Assembly (NCBI RefSeq): GCF_003573695.1
Contig: NC_039361.1
Location: 100,566,279 to 100,630,278 of the forward strand
Direction: 5' to 3'
DNA: 64,000 nt
From: Papaver somniferum
Lineage: Eukaryota; Streptophyta; Magnoliopsida; Ranunculales; Papaveraceae
The notes beneath the pieces are model-generated. The model was not told where the DNA came from. It did not search any database and was given only the letters and a program-made list of their open reading frames with translations. The translations under genes and the position numbers were made by a program. Below, in pieces: positions 1-10,779 of the stretch. Position 1 is the stretch's first letter; each line of letters opens with the position of its first letter.

Positions 1-154
1 GTATGACTTTTATTAGTCAAACCGATCCTAAGTAATCACCTGAGATGGTATGATCGATATTTGTAATTTGTGTGACTATTCCTAGTCATTGGGTAACCGA
101 TCCTAGAACTTGGTTGGGACTAATCACAAGATGTGCAATCGATCCTTTAGTAGG
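1..154 (+). mobile_element. Left fragment of C-type LTR (C1)
   Basis: This stretch has repeated 'accgatcct' phrases that recur just after element A1 (9680-9810). The two pieces therefore look like one C1 LTR split by A1. The 5' end lies outside the window, and no coding is seen. Confidence 0.6.
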
Positions 155-344
155 TGTTGATGGTGGTTTTTAGCTTAGGGTTAAAATCGTAAAACTGTAC
201 AATTGACATGATGTCACTATGACCATTAGCACATTTATTGAATCAATCAGCATGCCTACGCGAGAATTACCGGGGTACCTTTTTTTTACATGGGTCATGT
301 TCCACGGCAGAACCCTTAACATCGACTGAAATCATCTATGCCAA

Positions 345-690
345 ACTCTAATTCTCATGCTACCGCGCCAAGGCATGCCAGCCGCACCACTATGCCAATA
401 GAAAACTGTGCCATCCACATCTCTTCGCCAAGGCATGCCAACCATGCCAGCCTCACCATTGTGCCAATGGCAAACCATGCCAGCCACATCTCCGCACCAA
501 GGCATGCCAACCGCACCACTGTGTCAATGGGAAACCATGCCAGCTACATCTCCGCGCCAAGGCATGCCAACCATGCCAGCCACATCTCCGCGCCAAAGCA
601 TACCAACCATGCCATCCGCACCACTGTGCCAATGGCAAACCATGCCAGCCACGTCTACCGCACCAAGGAATGCAAACCATGCTAGCCACA
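345..690 (+). repeat. 60-69 bp minisatellite in the A1 5' LTR
   Basis: Units are built on GCCAAGGCATGCCAACC plus a CCACATCTCCGCGCC segment, spaced 60 or 69 bp apart (near 367, 427, 496 and 556, then irregular). Most spacings are multiples of three, so several frames stay open on both strands. Those frames (repeats of HANHAS or GWHGW type) are not genes. Confidence 0.85.
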
Positions 691-1080
691 CCATGCGCCA
701 ATGGCATGCCAAACCCTTGTCCCCACTATGCCAAGCCAACCGCACCTTGCCTTGTCCCCAACCATGCTAGCCGCACCATGCGCCAATGGCATGCCAAACC
801 CTTGGCCTCACCATGCCAAGCCAACCGCACCTTTCCTTGGCCCCACCATGCCAAGCCGTCCATGCCAAACCCTTGGCCCCACTATGCCAAGCCAAGCGCA
901 CCTTGCCTTGGTCCCAACCATGCTAGCCGCACCATGCGCGAATGACACGCCAAACCCTTAGCCCCACCATGCCAAGCCAACCGCACCTTGACTTGTCCCC
1001 ACCATTCCAAGCCGTCCGTGCCAAACCTTGGACCCACTATGCCAAGACGTCCGCGCTATTTGCCTTGGCCCCACCATGCC
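690..1080 (+). repeat. Second short tandem array, A1 5' LTR
   Basis: Degenerate units of about 60 bp contain CCAAACCCTTGGCCCCAC and CCATGCCAAGCC. The matching array in the other LTR is at about 7965-8275. Non-coding. Confidence 0.75.
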
Positions 1081-1090
1081 GGCCTTCCCT

Positions 1091-1620
1091 ATGCGGCTAC
1101 CAAAACGAAGGTGTGCGACGATCAACGGCCACCCTTCAATCCTAGATGCAAATCCTAGCCGTCCAAGGTAGCCAAACAACGCATGGTAATCTTTGGCCCA
1201 AAACCCTAGTTTTGGCCACGCCAAACCGCGCCAAGGCATGCCATGCCACATATGCCAATGGCATGCCAACCACCTTTCCACGCCATACCATGCCGGCCTT
1301 CCCTATGCGTTTACCAAAACGAAGGCGTGCGAAGATCAACGGCCACCCTTCCATCCTAGATGCAAATCCTAGCCGTCTAAGGTCGCCAAACAACGCATGG
1401 TAACCTTTGGCCCAAAACCCTAGTTTTGGCCACGCCAAACCGCGCCAAGGAATGCCATGCCACATGTGCCAATGGCATGCCAACCACCTTGCCGCGCCAT
1501 ACCATGCCGGCCTTCTCTATGCGGCTACCAAAACGAAGGCCTGCAACAATCAACGACCACTTTTTCATCTAAGGTGCAGATCTTAGCCGTCGAAGATAAC
1601 CAGCTAACGCATGACAACCT
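1091..1620 (+). repeat. 214-bp tandem repeat in the A1 5' LTR
   Basis: The segment starting ATGCGG(C/T)TACCAAAACGAAGG recurs at 1091, 1305 and 1519, exactly 214 bp apart. A more diverged, partial copy continues near 1680. The 3' LTR keeps the same 214-bp spacing. Confidence 0.9.
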
Positions 1621-2100
1621 TTGGCCCTAACTTTTGGCCGCGCCTAAACTAGGCCATATTAAAGCCATATTGATCATACTTTCATGCCACTGGCTACCAA
1701 ACGAAGGGTTGCAATAATCAACGGCTACCTTTCCTCTTAAGATGCAAAATCTCGACCGTCGAAGGTCACCCATGAGTCGGTAAGTCTCCCAAGCTCAACT
1801 TGCCAGAAAACAACAACGTGTTACATGTTTTCCAAGAAAACACTCGAGATATCAATGCATGTCACAAACTGGGGGATGCTCATTGGGTATTAGTTTGGCG
1901 GTTTACAGCGTGCGGCGTACACGACGCCTTTTATAAGAAAGTGTCATAAGGATGAGGCGGTTAGTAAATAGAGGGAGTAATGGTGATACGCTTTCTTTTA
2001 TGGAACATCAATTCCAGGAATTACCGGTTACCACCTCCTCCCATTTACTCACCCTTTTTCCATTTCTTAATGAGACCAGAGTACGTTTCACTTCGACTTG

Positions 2101-2110
2101 TATAAATAGG
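2101..2110 (+). promoter_or_regulatory. TATA box, A1 5' LTR
   Basis: TATAAATAGG lies about 380 bp before the LTR end. The same motif and surroundings recur in the 3' LTR, in A2 and in the P 3' LTR, which supports a family promoter. Confidence 0.7.
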
Positions 2111-2481
2111 CATTACCTATTTCCACCGAACAACAAGTTCAGGTCAGGAGAATACAACACTCAGAAAACATTTTTCTAGCTCTCCATCTGTTAGCTTCCC
2201 AATTTCTTATACAAGTATTAAAGCAACTACTCTTCCAGAATCAATTATTGTGGTCTCAACACTTTCCTCGTGTTCCTCCCCAAAACCAACCCTTCTCCTT
2301 CACTTTGTGACCGAAGCAAGTCTGGAACGGCCATTTCTTGGTTTAGGCCGGATTTGTACAGATTGATCTCTCGAATCTAAAGTACTCCCTTGCAGTACAT
2401 TATTTAGGGTTTAAATTCGTTTCTCACCCACACACCCGAAATTACCAAAATCAGCAGAAACCGTTTTCACCCTCAAATAAT

Positions 2482-2499
2482 TGGCGACCACAGTGGGAG
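2482..2499 (+). promoter_or_regulatory. Primer binding site of A1
   Basis: TGGCGACCACAGTGGGAG follows the LTR end after two bases. The identical 18-mer follows the P 5' LTR. Its complement would end in CCA and resembles a tRNA-Arg acceptor end, as known for Ogre/Tat elements. The tRNA identity is inferred. Confidence 0.75.
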
Positions 2500-2570
2500 A
2501 TTGATCTTTCGGTTACAATGTCAATTTTTAATCCTCGATCTCATATTTCGACCCAGACATCAAGACGGTA

Positions 2571-2760
2571 GAATCAAACGATCCGCTCAGGGATCGAAGA
2601 CTCAGATACCAGATGGCTCGATTACCGGTCGTGACACAACAAGGGACAACTGGGGACTTCCGAGGGGTTAGAAGCAAACGATCCGCCTAGGGATCAATGG
2701 CTCAGTTACCAGACGTCCTGATTACCAGTCATGGCACGACAAGGGATGACTGGGGACTTT
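2571..2760 (+). repeat. 100-bp direct duplication in the A1 leader
   Basis: Two adjacent copies start at 2571 (GAATCAAACGATCCG) and 2671 (GAAGCAAACGATCCG). Each ends with ACTGGGGACTT, a motif close to the A1 purine tract. Confidence 0.8.
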
Positions 2761-3400
2761 CCACAATCACGGCAGTGCTTCCCACAAAACTTGGACTTTC
2801 ACCCGGAAGATTCATTTTTCGTCAGGCGATCCGAAAAATCGAGTAAGTCTTGATTAGACAAAATTCATGGTTTACTACATCAAGTTTTCACGGGAATGAT
2901 AAAACCGATAGCCATGTTATGTTTATCCCATGCTCTCTACTGACACGCAACACTCATGGTTCCATGGTTTCCTAGGATGTTCGCGTCACTTCCAATCGAA
3001 ACCAAGACAACATTATTCTAAAACAATTCATTCCAAGAAGAATAATCCAAACCCTTATAGATAACAATTATCTATCAATTCAAATCAAACCATAAACCAG
3101 GCACTTTGTTTGCCTTTCAAAGAAAAAAAAACAGCCACCTACCCGTACGTGTATACTTTGCATAATAATGATTACCGTCACGTCACTATTCATGAGGTAG
3201 CCGACGTTACTACGGTGATATCGAAGAGGAATTGTCTATGATGAAGTATTTCTACAAGTTTATGAAAGGCATGCCCACGGCTAGGGTTTACACCAGTTCA
3301 GAAGAACAATATTTCTACATATTTATGGAAGGCATACATATGGCTAGGGTTTTCACCAACACAAGAAAACGAATTGAAAGAGAAACGCTGGAGTACATAG
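2761..3400. other. A1 leader without recognisable coding
   Basis: No stable open frame or known domain is seen here. It includes two imperfect GGCATGCCCA / GGCATACATA phrases near 3268-3345 inside similar sequence (a weak duplication of about 65 bp). Confidence 0.4.
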
Positions 3401-3830
3401 CTGGAATATGCTTGCCCACTTTACTGCTACCGCGCTACCGCTAACACCAGGACGTGAGAACAAGGGTACGAGATAAAAAGGAGAGCCAACCCCTTTCATA
3501 GGAACTTTTGGAATTTGAATATGGAAAGGGTTTCCTATTTGAGCTACGTATGGGAAGAGGCAACTGGGCCCGCAAGAACAAGTCCGCGCCACACCAAGCC
3601 AGCGTCATGCCCATCCAACAATCTGCGTCATACCAAATACAAGCCAGCGTCCACACCAAGCCAGCGCCCGTTCCAAGCCGATCCAATGCTAACAACTTGC
3701 GTCCTTCCAGCACCGGCAGCTTACATCTTCCCAGCGCTGACAGCTTACGTCCTTCCAGCGCCGGTAGCCTCAATCTTCCCAGCGCTAGCATCTTACATCC
3801 TTCCAGCGTTGCACTTGAACGCCCAGTAGA
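3400..3830 (-). repeat. Segment related to the 3' non-coding part of A2
   Basis: Read on the minus strand, about 3570-3420 resembles A2 at 60515-60650 (CCTCTTCCCATACGTAGCTC against ATCTTTTCCTTACGTGACTC, continuing into ATAGGAA). The repetitive part (3590-3830, units with CTTCCAGCGCCGG) parallels 60290-60400. In A2 this lies next to the 3' LTR; here it precedes the gag remnant, so A1 is rearranged. Confidence 0.55.
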
Positions 3831-4240
3831 AGGGAATCAACAATCCAATTTCATCACACATAAAGATCAGGAATGACTTCTCCAAAATCGAAGCAAAGAA
3901 AATCAGCAACCCCCTCTGAGTTCACAAAGGCTCTTTTCCTGTCAGGAGATGCATGATTTCTGGGGACTTCGCCCGCAAAATCGTGCAGTCTATGGTGAAA
4001 CATTTATGTGAGATTTTATATTTCCCCAAGGAGCAACATCAAGACATATTTAAAACCCTCAACCGCACTTCATCAGGAAAGCATCTGTTTCCAGCCAGGA
4101 AGCCGTTCCGAAACCCCAACCTCTCTTGGAAAGCACGATTGATAGATGGAACTGGGGGCTCCTAACCACTGTTTTCTTGAAGGGTGTCCAGTTTTACAAC
4201 ACACTGATTGACGCAGCCTCTCCGCTTCAACATCCTCCAG
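3831..4240 (+). pseudogene. A1 gag/protease remnant
   Basis: Three short matches to elements P and A2 survive in order. First is the gag segment SNFITHKD (about 3850), matching SNFITRKD in P. Next is the frame from 3953 to 4165, with VKHLCEILYFPKEQHQDIF, matching the region that follows the HPTSxC motif in P and A2. Last is the protease entry NWGLLT followed by NTLIDAAS (about 4150-4230). The whole gag core between the first two matches is missing. As in P and A2, the first frame stops (DGTGGS-stop) exactly where the NWGLL frame, shifted by -1, begins. The copy cannot make a working protein. Confidence 0.75.
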
Positions 4241-5392
4241 CAGCGGCTCCGCTTCAACGTTCGCTTTAGCAGCCGCTCTGCCTTAACGTTCGCTCCAACA
4301 GCCGCTCCGCTTCAGCATTCTCTCCATAAGCTGCTCCAGGATCCGAAGAAGAAACTTCAGCATTTTTTCTCCATAAGTTTCAACATCCTCTCCAAGAGCC
4401 GAATCCACTTCAACGCCTCCTTCCTGCCAAGGATCGTGTCGTAGCCGCCACTCCTTCTTTCTAAGGATCTTGTCGTAGTCGCCGCCCTTCCTTGCCGTGG
4501 ATCGTGCTGTAATCTCCACTCCTTCCTTCCAAGTTTCGTTCCACCACACTCCCCATGCCAAGTACCATGATCGCAACCAGCCAATTTCCATAGTCGTGGT
4601 CACCTTTTGTTCCATCCCACCAAAGCTTGTGGTCATATACATTTTTATCGCTTACGCATCAAGCCAATCCCTTTACTTCCATGGACAGTCTCTTCTGATC
4701 ACATCTGCTTCCAAGAACTGTTGCCGCCCGTTTGTTGATACCATCCAGAGCTTCACCATGGCAATAATCACTATAAAGGTAACCCGTACTCCTCCATATT
4801 TTAGTTGCACGCGGAAGAAGTAACAAAATCACAAGTACGAACACACGATGGTGATATCCTTATCATGGTCAACCCACCGACCACACAAGATGGAAACATG
4901 CAAACCACACTTGGGGACTGGGAATCTACACGGAATCCCTTCGCTGTCAAAGCTCAGAAGACACGGTCAACCAAAGGTCATAGCCACGACAAAGCCATCT
5001 GCTCTGCAAGGGTGTAGCGTAAGAATATCATCACCTCTTTGTTTAGAAGACGCCTGCAACACTTTACGAGGCCGTAGTGGATCCCAAGCCTGCCCAGGGG
5101 AAACAACTTCATAAACTAAAGAAAAGCGCGACTTGGCACTGATCATCGCCGTCCATTCCGACGATCATCAAAGATTCGTGAGATAACTCCAGAGACGTGG
5201 CTGAAACATTTTCCTGAAGAAACAAAGGGAGCCACGATAAATAATATAACTCTATCATTTTCTACCGCTTCGCTATCCAGAATATTTCATCCATATGATA
5301 TTCTGAGCATCCCGGCATCACATCCAAAAGAGTACAATAATCTTGCATCAAATCTCGTGGACGTGGATTCAAGACGATGCAATGAAAGTATG
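4241..5392. other. A1 interior, mostly low-complexity, no gene recognised
   Basis: 4200-4350 repeats GCTTCAACnTnCnCCnnCAGC phrases about every 30 bp. The rest contains short frames on both strands with no recognisable motif. Near 5445-5475 the bases could encode FNFNIITVEVL, like the protease stretch DFNIVTVKTL of P. If real, about 1.2 kb was inserted into the protease here, but this is weak. Confidence 0.35.
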
Positions 5393-6011
5393 CTACACAT
5401 GGGGACTACCAACATGGGATGCTTTCACTCCCCTCAACCAGGTTATTTTTAATTTCAACATCATCACTGTCGAAGTTTTACGCAAGAATTTCTCAACATG
5501 AAGCCGTACATATGCACTGAATAATCCAAAAGCATGCCACAAAGATACATTCACATATTCGGCCATGACCATCGGATCAAACAGAAGTATAACTGGAGAC
5601 TGCTCACTGCATCCCATTCTATAGGATAGCCCAAGATTCAGAAGATGGTTCGAAGGATGTCGCTTGGAACAAAGTCCTTGAAGACTTTGATAGCAATACA
5701 TCGGCAACGGAACGTCTCCCAACTCATCTATTTTATCCAGTAGCGTCGGAAGATTTCGACCATACAAGCATTCACAGCACATCATCATCACGGTCCGAAA
5801 GTCCAGGCACTGAAAAACCTAAAGCTGAGGATTGACCGACAACGTAACCACAATCTCCAATATTAACCCTAACATGGTCGTTTCCGAACACATATTTCAT
5901 CCATCCGTCCCAAGAATGCGACAGAGTTCGGTAAATTTTGGAATCCATTGGAGAGACACTACAGACGAAGGCGCGAATCCGGATGGGAAATAGAAAACAG
6001 AAGAAGGTCAA
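5393..6011 (-). pseudogene. A1 antisense open frames, possible additional-ORF remnant
   Basis: Two minus-strand open frames overlap by about 20 bp in different phases: 6011-5772 (79 codons) and 5791-5393 (132 codons). Together they look like one antisense reading frame with a frameshift. The protein is not low-complexity (for example KYVFGNDHVRVNIGDCG and LFDPMVMAEYVNVSLWHAFG) and I do not recognise it. The position, between the protease remnant and the 3' LTR and antisense to the element, matches the antisense frames of P and A2, although no sequence match to them was seen. Additional antisense ORFs in this position are known in some Tat-lineage elements. Function unknown. Confidence 0.4.
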
Positions 6012-6118
6012 TATCTTTTTTCATGCAGACGGAGTTTCTAGAGTTTGAGAAAAATAAATATTCCTTCTTGCTTCATGAAACGGATAACTGGGCGCGACTA
6101 TGCCACCTCGGGCCCGCA

Positions 6119-6295
6119 ATTCTTCCTGAATTTTACTGTCGAGCTGTTTTAACCTACCGAACGAGCTCAAAACCTAAATATTACCGAGAGGGGAGATAGG
6201 AAATTCTTTTCCGTTCATAATGGAGGGGCGGACCGTCAAAATCCGAGTTCATACGAGAATTCTACAACGATTCTAGTAAGGGGCGCTAATTAGGG
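6119..6295 (+). repeat. 180-bp direct repeat, copy 1
   Basis: Runs from CTTCCTGAATTTTACTGTCG to GGCGCTAATTAGGGTT. Copy 2 is at 6606-6786. They flank a 50-bp array, making a larger duplication. Confidence 0.85.
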
Positions 6296-6605
6296 TTGCA
6301 ACATAAATCTGAAGCAAGTTGTTACCTTCCCAAGGAACTGAAGCAAGTTGTTATCTTACTGAAGCCAGTCGTCAGCTTCTCAAGTTGTTATCTTCCCGAA
6401 GCCAGTCGTCAGCTTCCCAGGGAACTGAAGCAAGTTGTTATCTTCCCGAAGCCAGTCGTCACCTTCCCAGGGAACTGAAGCAAGTTATTATCTTCCCAAA
6501 GCAAGTCATCATCTTCACACGGAACTAAAGAAAGTTTTTATATTCCCAAATCAAGTCATCATCCCCGCGGAACTAAAGCAAGCTTCCATCATTCCACGGT
6601 CACGC
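6296..6605 (+). repeat. Roughly 50-bp tandem array inside A1
   Basis: Units with CTGAAGCAAGTTGTTATCTT and CCAGTCGTCA occur at 6309, 6339, 6425 and 6475 (the last spacing is exactly 50), then decay. Short open frames such as GTEASCYLPEASR are by-products. Confidence 0.8.
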
Positions 6606-6786
6606 ACTTCTTCCTGAATTTTACTATCGAGCTGTTTTTACCTCCCGAATGAGCTCAAAACCTAAATATTCTCTCGTAAGGAGATAGGAAATTCTTTTCT
6701 GTACAGAATGGAGGGGCGGACCGTCCAAATACGAGTTCGTACGAGAATTCTACAACGATTCTAGTAAAGGGCGCTAATTAGGGTTT
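6606..6786 (+). repeat. 180-bp direct repeat, copy 2
   Basis: Matches 6119-6295 base for base apart from scattered changes. It ends at GCGCTAATTAGGGTT and runs on into another low-complexity tract (6816-7060). Confidence 0.85.
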
Positions 6787-7369
6787 CGGCATGCCAAACC
6801 CTAATTCAGACAAAGTTGCCATCATCCCACGGAACTGAAGCCGGACGTCATCCTTCCACGGAACTGAATCCAGTCTCCATCCTTCCAAGGAAATCAAGCT
6901 ATCTCCACTCCAAGATGAGCAACGCAAGCAGCTCCATTTCAAGACGACCAATGCTGACGACTCCCATTCCAAGCCAATCAAGTGCTAACGGCTCCAAGTC
7001 CAAGCAGACCAATGCTGACGGCTAATCCCAAGCCGATCCAATGCCAACGGCTTCCCCTCACGCCAAGTCTATGCTAGCATCTCTGCCCCGCGTCCCAAAG
7101 CCTAGCCCAGAAGACGCGCAACCATTCCAGATCGAGGCCAACAGCTTGCATCTCAACCGGCCTCTACCACTCCGTAACCTAAACTGCAGTACCACGAGCA
7201 TAATCTACGCAAAGCTTCCCAACACAAGAATCACGAACTCTCCTTACCTCTCGAAAAAGGTTAGCCGGGTCTTCTTCGCCATTTCTTTCAAGAACTTGTC
7301 ATTTCGATTTTTGTCCTTGCCCGTCACCATCTTATGCTTACCTCGCAACAATGCTCCTATTCCGAGCTA
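6787..7369 (+). other. A1 3' non-coding region
   Basis: 6816-7060 repeats CCAATGCTGACGnCT-like phrases. 7230-7383 is conserved with A2 at 60048-60200 in the same position next to the purine tract (shared CTCTCCTTACCTCTC then AAAAGGTTAG), so it is family 3' sequence rather than a gene. Confidence 0.6.
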
Positions 7370-7383
7370 AGCAGGGGACTTAA
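7370..7383 (+). promoter_or_regulatory. Polypurine tract of A1
   Basis: AGCAGGGGACTTAA directly abuts the 3' LTR start TGTTGATGG. The A2 tract (minus strand) is the same apart from one base. Confidence 0.75.
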
Positions 7384-7574
7384 TGTTGATGGTTGTTTTT
7401 ATATTAGGGTTAAAATCGTAAAACTGGAAAATTGACATGACGTCACTATGACCATTAGCACATTTATTGAATCAATCATCATGCCTACGCGAAAATTACC
7501 GGGGTACCTTTTTTTTACATGGGTCATGTTCCACGGCAGAACCCTTAACATCGACTGACATCATCTATGCCAAA

Positions 7575-7965
7575 CCCTAATTCTCATGCTACCGCGCCAA
7601 GGCATGCCAACCATGCCAGCCGCACCACTGTGCCAATGGCAAACCATGCCAGCCACATCTCCGCGCCAAGGCATGCCAAACATGCCAACAGCACCACTGT
7701 GCCAATGGAAAACCATGCCAGCCACGTCTCCGCGCCAAGGCATGCCAACCATGCCAGTCGCACCACTGTGCCAATGGCAAACCATTCCAGCCACATCTCC
7801 GCGCCAAGGCATGCCAACCATGCCAGCCGCACCATTGTGCCAATGGCAAACCATGCCATCCACATCTTCGCACCAAGGCATGCCAACCATACCAGCCGCA
7901 CCACTGTGCCAATGGCAAACCATGCCAGCCACGTCTACCGCGCCAAGGCATGCCAACCATGCTAG
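7575..7965 (+). repeat. Regular 69-bp minisatellite in the A1 3' LTR
   Basis: GCGCCAAGGCATGCCAACC-like starts fall every 69 bp near 7595, 7664, 7733, 7802, 7871 and 7940. At 23 codons per unit, five or six frames stay open across the array. The 132-154 codon frames here are artefacts. Confidence 0.9.
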
Positions 7966-8283
7966 TCGCACCATGCGTCAATGGCATTCCAAACCCTTGG
8001 CCCCACTATGCCAAGCCAACCGCACCTTGCCTTGTCCCCAACCATGCTAGCCGCACCATGCGCCAATGGCATGCCAAACCCTTGACCCCATCATGCCAAG
8101 CCAACCGCACCTTGTCTTTGCCCCACCATGCCAAGCCGTCCATGCCAAACCCTTGGCCCCACTATGCCAAGCCAACCGCACCTTGCCTTGGCCCACCATG
8201 CCAAGCCGCCCGTGCCAAACCCTTGCCCACTATGCCAAGCCGTACGTGTTATTTGCCTTGGCCCCACCATGTTGGCCTTCCCT

Positions 8284-8800
8284 ATGTGGTTACCAAAAAA
8301 AAGGCATGCGACGATCAACGGCCACTCTTCAATCCTAGATGCAAATCCTAGCCGTCCAAGGTCGCCAAACAACGCATGGTAATCTTTGGCCCAAAACCCT
8401 AGTTTTGGCCACGCCAAACCGTGCCAAGGCAGGCCATTCCACATGTTCCAATGGCATGCCAACCACCTTGCCGCGCCATACCATGTCGGCCTTCCCTATG
8501 CGGCTACCAAAACGAAGGCGTGCGACGATCAACGAACACCCTTCCATCCTAGATGCAAATCCTAGCCGTCTAAGGTCGCCAAACAACGCATGGTAACCTT
8601 TGGCCCAAAACCCTAATTTTGGCCACGCCAAACCGCGCCAAGGCATGCCATACCACGTGTGCCACTGGCATGCCAACCACCTTTCCGCGCCATACCATGA
8701 CGGCCTTCTCTATGCGGCTACCAAAACGAAGGCCTGCAACAATCAACGGCCACTTTTTCATCTAAGGTGCAGATCTTAGCCGTCCAAGGTAACCAGCTAA
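8284..8800 (+). repeat. 214-bp tandem repeat in the A1 3' LTR
   Basis: Unit starts at 8284, 8498 and 8712 (ATGyGGyTACCAAAA), again exactly 214 bp apart, matching the array at 1091-1620. Confidence 0.9.
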
Positions 8801-9293
8801 CGCATGGCAACCTTTGGCCCTAACTTTTGGCCGCGCCTAAACTAGGCCATATTAAAGCCATACTGATCATGCTTTCATGCCACTGGATACCAAACGAAGG
8901 GTTGCAATAATCAACGGCTACCTTTCCTCTTAAGATGCAAAATCTCGACCGTTGAAGGTCACCACCGAGCCGGCAAGTCTCCCAAGCTCAACTTTCCAGA
9001 CAACAACAACGTGCTACATGTTTTCCACGAAAAAACTCGAGACATCAACGCATGTCACAAACTGGGGGATGCTCATTGGGTATTGGTTTGACGATTTACA
9101 GCGTGCGGCGTACACCACGCCCGTTATAAGAAAGTGTCATAAGGATGAGGCAGTTAGTCAATATAGGGAGTAATGGTGAAACGTTTTCTTTTATGGAACA
9201 TCAATTCCAGGCGTTACCGGTTACCACCTCCTCCCGTTTACTCACCCGTTTTCCATTTCTTAATGAGACCAGAGTACGTTTCACTTCGACTTG

Positions 9294-9303
9294 TATAAAT
9301 AGG
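9294..9303 (+). promoter_or_regulatory. TATA box, A1 3' LTR
   Basis: TATAAATAGG in the same context as 2101-2110. Confidence 0.65.
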
Positions 9304-9671
9304 CATTACCTATTTCCACCGAACAACAAGTTCATGTCAGGAGCATACAACACTTAGAAAACATTTTCTAGCTCTCCATATGTTAGCTTCCCACTTTCTG
9401 ATACAAGTCGTAAAACAACTACTCTCCCAGAATCAACTATTCTAGTCTCAACACTTTCGTCGTTTCCCTCCCCAAAACCAACCCTTCTCCTTCACTTTGT
9501 GACCGAAGCAAATCTGGAACGGCCATTTCTTGGTTTAGGCCGGATTTGTACAGATTGATCTCTCGAATCTAAAATACTCCCTTGCAGTTAATTGTTTAGG
9601 GTTTAAATTCGTTTCTCACCCACACACCCGAAATTACCAAAATCAGCAGAAATCATTTTCACCCTCAAACA

Positions 9672-10779
9672 GTATGTTAACAAGTTTTAGTAATTGGTGT
9701 GACCGATCCTATAACTTGTGCAACCGATCACAAGTAAGTACCATAAATAAGTGGTAACCGATCCTGGTACTTATTTAACAATGTTTTGGAACTAATGTGA
9801 CCGATCCTAGTAGCCACTTGGAGGTATAACGGAAACGTGTTTTGGTAGAACCGTTAAACCCATGAATGGTGATTGAATGTTTTTGATCAATTACATAGTT
9901 CTTGGAAATCAGATGAACCAATTCCAAACTCGTTTGGAAGTGTGGCAGATCGGTTCCAAGATTGTAAATATGAAAAAGGATTTACAAAGTAAAGATGTCA
10001 GCATACTTTGAACATGTGCAGTAATTCTTATCTTTTATTATTCAAAGATATTCCTTAATAACTAAAGGAGAATCCTGGATCGAAATAAATTGAGAATCTT
10101 TTAATTAAGGTTTTTAGTTTTTTATATGCTTTTAATTTCCAGCAATTAAAATGCATATCTTTATAAAATAAAAATTGGTAATGTGCATTTACTAGTTGGA
10201 GATTTTCTACTGAGATTTCAGTCAATATTTGGACAGAGCATTTCCAGGAATTATGAAAACCGAATTTGGAAATATATTGCATATCTTGAGAATATTTTCG
10301 GTTTTGGAAATTCCTTGTTCTATAAATATTGAAGTTTGCATTTCGAGCAAACTAATCCTTATAGCCTGAAAAACTAACTAGTTGTGTTGTTACTGGTGGA
10401 GCCGCCTATTCGGAGAGGAAATTACCCTAATTAGACGAAATCTCTTACGACCTCTCGTTTTAAAGACTTCTTTGGGATTGGGAAGCTCTACGAGTACCGT
10501 TGGTGGGAAACTAGATAATTGTAGTTTATTATTAGTATTCGATTGATTTGATTGACTAACGGTTGTTGAACTTTGATTGCACCTAGTTTGTTTATGTTTT
10601 AGAATCTTCTCTTCTGATATAAGATTCACTCAAACTAGATCGAAGTTTCGACGTGGATCTTTAGACTGTTTGTAGATCTAAATACATCTTGTGATAATCC
10701 ATTGTTAACAGACTCCGTTCTGTGTGTGATTGATCACAAGAGATTCAAGTTGATTGTGTGAAGGTGTTTATTGAAGATC
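9672..10779 (+). mobile_element. C1 LTR, middle part
   Basis: Continues the 'accgatcct' sequence of 1-154 after the A1 target duplication. No coding capacity. It ends where C2 begins (TGTTAGAGC at 10780). Confidence 0.6.

Larger units (their letters stand above)
155..2479 (+). repeat. A1 5' LTR
   Basis: It spans 2325 bp from TGTTGATGG to CTCAAATA, where the final CA has mutated to TA. Modules in order: a conserved start (155-345), a 60-69 bp array, a second array of about 60 bp, a 214-bp array, and a promoter-bearing end with a TATA box. It aligns along its length with 7384-9671. Confidence 0.9.
155..9671 (+). mobile_element. A1: internally deleted Tat-like LTR retrotransposon
   Basis: A complete LTR-internal-LTR unit. 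The LTRs are 155-2479 and 7384-9671; both start TGTTGATGG and end in CCCTCAAA(T/C)A. A primer binding site follows the 5' LTR and a purine-rich tract precedes the 3' LTR. The flanking 5-mers are GTAGG (150-154) and GTATG (9672-9676), a target duplication with one mismatch. The 4.9-kb interior keeps only a shred of gag/protease (about 3831-4240), antisense open frames and tandem arrays. RT, RNase H and the integrase core are absent, so the copy could only have moved with proteins from elsewhere. A roughly 180-bp sample of the two LTRs differs at about nine positions, so it is not a very recent insertion. The Tat-like assignment is inferred from remnants shared with P and A2. Confidence 0.9.
7384..9671 (+). 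repeat. A1 3' LTR
   Basis: It is 2288 bp, TGTTGATGG to CTCAAACA, with the same modules as the 5' LTR. Differences in array copies account for the small length difference. Confidence 0.9.

Noticed and set aside
338..970. Several overlapping open frames on both strands in the A1 5' LTR arrays
   Set aside because: The array spacings are mostly multiples of three, which keeps many frames open at once. There are no domains, and the same occurs at 7561-8350, 49000-49490, 51092-51760 and 59524-59872.
2482..2499. tRNA-like sequence
   Set aside because: Only an 18-nt complement of a tRNA 3' end is present, at the expected primer-site position. No tRNA gene fold lies around it.
4283..4642. 119-codon minus-strand frame in A1
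   Set aside because: It follows low-complexity GCTTCAAC/CTCCAGCAGC words and has overlapping frames in other phases. No domain recognised.
7595..7965. Regular 69-bp periodicity resembling a CRISPR array
   Set aside because: There is no alternation of constant repeat and unique spacer; the whole 69-bp unit is repeated with point changes. The context is a plant LTR.
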